Part shown: in pieces, positions 5,201 through 6,598 of the stretch
How positions within the stretch are numbered: position 1 is the stretch's first letter
How the letters are laid out: every line of letters begins with the position of its first letter
NCBI GenBank assembly: GCA_900320815.1
Contig: ONTY01000078.1
Location: forward strand, 1 to 6,598
DNA length: 6,598 bases
From: an uncultured Pseudomonadota bacterium
Lineage (GTDB): Bacteria > Pseudomonadota > Gammaproteobacteria > Burkholderiales > Burkholderiaceae_C
Direction: 5' to 3'
Made by a program: the position numbers and the translations under genes
Notes under the pieces: generated by a model
Databases searched by the model: none
The model's input: the letters and a program-made list of their open reading frames with translations, nothing else
Told to the model about the DNA's origin: nothing

Positions 5201-6598
5201 CCGCCTACCACGCCCGCGCCGGCGGCGAATATCAGCAGTTCCTCGGCATCTCGCTCGCCGACACCTTCCTCATGGCGCAAAAAGCGCCCGCGCAGCCCAC
5301 CCTGCAGGGCTTCACACTGGACAACACCGTGCGCCGCAAACGTCAGGACCGGCTCCCCATCCACATCATCATCGGCAACCCGCCGTATTCTGTGGGGCAG
5401 AAAAAAGCAAACGACAATAACCAGAATCTGGAATATCCGTCGCTGGATGGCCGTATTGCCGAAACTTATGTCGCGAAAAGCATGAACGGAAGCAGAAAAG
5501 TAGCACTGTATGATAGCTACATCCGCGCCCTGCGCTGGGCAAGCGACCGGCTGGACGAACAAGAGGGCGGCATCATCGGCTTCGTCACCAACGCCGGCTG
5601 GCTGGGCAGCTATTCTGCCGACGGGCTGCGGCACTGCCTTGCCGACGAGTTTTCCAGCATTTACGTCCTCAACCTGCGCGGTGACATCCGCAAGAACATG
5701 CTCAGCCAAGGGCGCGCAAAAGAAGGTGAAAACATCTTTGGCACGGGCAGCATGGCGGGCATTGCCATCGCCTTTTTTGTCAAAAATCCGCAGGCAGCCG
5801 AACGCGGCAAAATCCACTACTTTGACATTGGCGACGATTTGAGCAGCGAAGAAAAACTGCAAAAAATCGCCACCCTCGCCAGCACCGCCGGCATCGACGC
5901 CTTGCCCGCCGGCGAGGGTTGGCAAAGCATCAAGCCAGACGCCTACGGCGACTGGCTGCGCCAGCGCGACGACAGTGTTTCAGAGTTTATTGCTATTGGG
6001 GATAAAAAAGGTAACGGGTTGCGTCTTTTTGACAATTATTCGCGTGGCGTTGCGACAAACCGAGATGCGTGGACATACAACGCTAGCCGCTCCAAAGTGG
6101 AACGCAACATGCAGCGCATGATAGATTTTTACAACCGCGAAGTGCATCGTTTTAATGCCGCGCATCCTGGGTTGGATACTAAGGCGCGGCAGGACGCAAT
6201 GGATGGCTTTATTGACACCAACCCTGCTCTTATCGGTTGGTCGCAAGACCTGAAAAGGGAGTTGGTAAAAGGGATTACTTTTGATTTTGAATCTGATTCC
6301 CTTGTGCCTGCACTTTACCGCCCATTTATGAAGCAATGGCTATATTATAACCGCTCATTCATTTGGAGTGCGTACCAAATGCCGCACATTTTCCCAGACG
6401 CGAAGGCTGAAAATGTGATAATTGCGATGACGGCTATTAGTTCAAGAAATGGATTTTCTGTATTTATAAGCGACACAATTTCTGATGTGAACACAATGGA
6501 AGCTGGAGCGCAATGCTTTCCCTTATACCTCTATGAACCATCCACGGTCGCCCGCTTGTCAAGCGGGCGACCAGAAGATACTCCGGCAAATGACGGCA
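2254..6598 (+). CDS. Type ISP restriction-modification enzyme, C-terminus cut by window edge
   Basis: A single-chain Type I-like restriction-modification enzyme of the LlaGI/LlaBIII class. It methylates adenine at its own asymmetric site and translocates along unmodified DNA to cut it. The frame is open for 1448 codons with no stop; relatives run to roughly 1600 residues, so the last 100-200 are missing. Domains in order: (1) Mrr-like PD-(D/E)xK nuclease, about 1-155, with Asp67 (TGIDLV) and Gln81/Lys83 (AVQCKFY). (2) Superfamily 2 translocase, about 165-650: HQQQAI at 171, Walker A MACGTGKT 193-200, DEAH 327-330, TATPR 363-367, SEGVDVP 575-581 and QSVGRVMR 600-607. (3) Helical coupler, about 745-885. 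(4) Gamma-type N6-adenine methyltransferase, about 890-1165, with DPFTGTGTF 933-941 and NPPY 1042-1045. (5) Specificity domain from about 1240, with TNRDAW 1268-1273 and YRPF..QWLYYNR near 1355-1367. All catalytic motifs are intact. ATG 2254 is the first start after the in-frame stop at 2179. The specificity part has different base composition from the rest. Confidence 0.95.
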   Translation, partial: MTALSALLDALRAPARSEREKGTYFEHLTVAYLKNEPRWAGLYASVQTWADWVKGREDFSAQDTGIDLVATTHEGEVHAVQCKFYDAGHRVQKADIDSFFTASGKKPFARRVIVTTTDDWGTHAKDALKDQQPPVTLIGLADLEASSVDWSRWQPGQPTVPLKKKKEPRPHQQQAIADVLHGFRTHPRGKLLMACGTGKTFTSLKIAEDIAGAGGRVLFLVPSLALLQQTLTEWTQETAIPMHAYAVCSDSDVGKKGKKKAADDDAPQTLIHELSYPATTDAASLARNFRCDRQHTSVIFATYQSIAVISDAQHKHGLSDLDLIICDEAHRTTGATFGGEEESAFIRVHDGDFIRAAKRLYMTATPRIYGDDAKAREKAGAVTLCSMDDEALYGPVFHTISFSQAVEQDLLCDYKVIVLAVDERHISHRLQQLLSSSEGLRVDDAAKIIGCWKALAKQGAHGAGLTESSGAATDTDPMRRAVAFCQVIGTESGAAGRGKTHKVSSKHIAHIFQSVVQAYQQSELEPGAPAAALRCAAQHVDGSMSAGEKEAHLQWLRDEPAAGECRILSNVRCLSEGVDVPALDAVLFLTPRNSQIDVVQSVGRVMRKAPGKKYGYVVLPIVIPSAQDPETALASNEPYRVVWQVLQALRSHDDKFDAFINRVEFDGADPGKMEVIAVTGDVRQRAQALDTGAARGEYSIGKAEAPQSAHADPQQGEQLAFTFEPGEIERAIYARLVRKVGRSTYWEDWARDIETIARAHITRIEGILANPANTKERATFAGLVQEMREDINSSVTEGEVVEMLAQHIITRPIFDALFSGYHFSRLNPMSRALQDVLDVLQEHHLDSEAQTLHSFYENIQRSIQDTRTTAGKQEIIRKLYDRFFRNAFPRMAKRLGIVYTPVEVVDFILHSVAHLLQKEFGRTIGDKDVRILDPFTGTGTFIARLIQSELIADAELKTKYLSGLYANEIVLLAYYIAAINIETAYHARAGGEYQQFLGISLADTFLMAQKAPAQPTLQGFTLDNTVRRKRQDRLPIHIIIGNPPYSVGQKKANDNNQNLEYPSLDGRIAETYVAKSMNGSRKVALYDSYIRALRWASDRLDEQEGGIIGFVTNAGWLGSYSADGLRHCLADEFSSIYVLNLRGDIRKNMLSQGRAKEGENIFGTGSMAGIAIAFFVKNPQAAERGKIHYFDIGDDLSSEEKLQKIATLASTAGIDALPAGEGWQSIKPDAYGDWLRQRDDSVSEFIAIGDKKGNGLRLFDNYSRGVATNRDAWTYNASRSKVERNMQRMIDFYNREVHRFNAAHPGLDTKARQDAMDGFIDTNPALIGWSQDLKRELVKGITFDFESDSLVPALYRPFMKQWLYYNRSFIWSAYQMPHIFPDAKAENVIIAMTAISSRNGFSVFISDTISDVNTMEAGAQCFPLYLYEPSTVARLSSGRPEDTPANDG
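5386..5518 (+). other. AT-rich patch inside the methyltransferase domain
   Basis: The composition drops sharply right after NPPY. By hand count 5401-5460 has 27 G/C of 60 and 5461-5520 has 25 of 60, while 5521-5580 has 42 of 60. Codons such as TAT, AAT, CGT, ACT and GGA appear here, whereas the rest of the domain mostly uses C-ending codons. It encodes the conserved Type ISP stretch after motif IV (GQKKANDNNQNLEYP and LYDSYIRA). The frame is intact. Part of the bias comes from Asn, Lys and Tyr content, but the synonymous choices also differ, suggesting replacement by recombination. Confidence 0.6.
5974..6540 (+). other. AT-rich specificity-domain block of the Type ISP gene
   Basis: From about codon 1241 the base composition changes abruptly. 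Hand counts give 26 of 60 G/C at 6001-6060, 23 of 60 at 6241-6300 and 20 of 60 at 6421-6480, against 41 of 60 at 4501-4560 in the translocase-coupler part. Codons ending in A or T become common. The change falls just after the end of the methyltransferase domain, in the RQRDD segment, where the target-recognition domain begins. The frame is uninterrupted and the family motifs remain. This is the pattern expected if the recognition domain was exchanged for one from a lower-GC source. Confidence 0.7.
6546..6572. repeat. Perfect 12-bp inverted repeat inside the Type ISP coding region
   Basis: GGTCGCCCGCTT (6546-6557) and its exact complement AAGCGGGCGACC (6561-6572) flank a 3-base spacer. The element is very GC-rich and stands directly beside the AT-richest part of the gene. 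It is in frame and encodes roughly VARLSSGRP (residues 1432-1440), just after the conserved QCFPLYLYE segment, at a place where relatives have a variable linker. It may be a small dispersed palindromic element inserted in frame, or a local hairpin; the copy number in the genome is unknown. Confidence 0.8.

Noticed and set aside
2191..5925. A 1244-codon open frame on the minus strand
   Set aside because: It lies antisense to the Type ISP gene, whose domain motifs are unmistakable. Its translation is a low-complexity run of Gly, Ala, Val, Asp and Phe with no recognisable domain. Long antisense frames are expected where C-ending codons are strongly preferred, and it ends near where that preference breaks down.
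5980..6336. A 118-codon minus-strand frame in the AT-rich block
   Set aside because: It is antisense to the specificity domain, whose conserved motifs (TNRDAW, YRPF) are read on the + strand. It has no ribosome site or family resemblance that I can see.
2254..6598. A multi-gene Type I system (separate hsdR, hsdM and hsdS)
   Set aside because: All domains are in one unbroken frame with no internal stop or start pattern, which is the Type ISP layout.
6540..6598. The inverted repeat as a transcription terminator ending the gene
   Set aside because: No T run follows it on either strand, the reading frame continues through it, and the protein still lacks its expected C-terminal segment.

Overview
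This window looks like chromosomal DNA from a GC-rich betaproteobacterium, probably Burkholderiales and perhaps Comamonadaceae-like. That placement is inferred from the protein style (alanine-rich, C/G-ending codons) and from the LemA-like and MltB-type housekeeping genes; there is no rRNA or other marker to confirm it. All genes I accept lie on the + strand.

Region 1 (1-2113) is envelope housekeeping. A small membrane-anchored LemA-like protein (56-667) is followed by an AT-rich leader. Next comes a secreted lytic murein transglycosylase (770-2032) with a signal peptide, an SLT_2 catalytic domain with an EF-hand-like loop, and a C-terminal peptidoglycan-binding domain. Two hairpins follow it, the second a convincing intrinsic terminator.

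Region 2 (2254 to the window end) is one open frame of at least 1448 codons that runs off the right edge. It reads as a Type ISP restriction-modification enzyme (LlaGI/LlaBIII class). One polypeptide carries an Mrr-like PD-(D/E)xK nuclease, a DEAH-type superfamily 2 translocase, a helical coupler, an N6-adenine methyltransferase (DPFTGTGTF, NPPY) and a target-recognition domain. The C-terminal end is missing because of the window edge, not because of a visible break. Type ISP enzymes need no partner subunit, so one gene can serve as a complete anti-phage system.

The striking feature is that the restriction gene is a base-composition mosaic. Most of it is about as GC-rich as its neighbours. 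A patch just after the NPPY motif (about 5386-5518) and nearly the whole specificity domain (about 5974-6540) are clearly AT-richer and use different synonymous codons. At the very end a perfect GC-rich inverted repeat (6546-6572) sits in frame inside the AT-rich specificity region. I see no new system class here. The points of interest are the mosaic structure, the intragenic palindrome, and whatever lies downstream of the cut end. I saw no tRNA, rRNA, CRISPR array, transposase or integrase.
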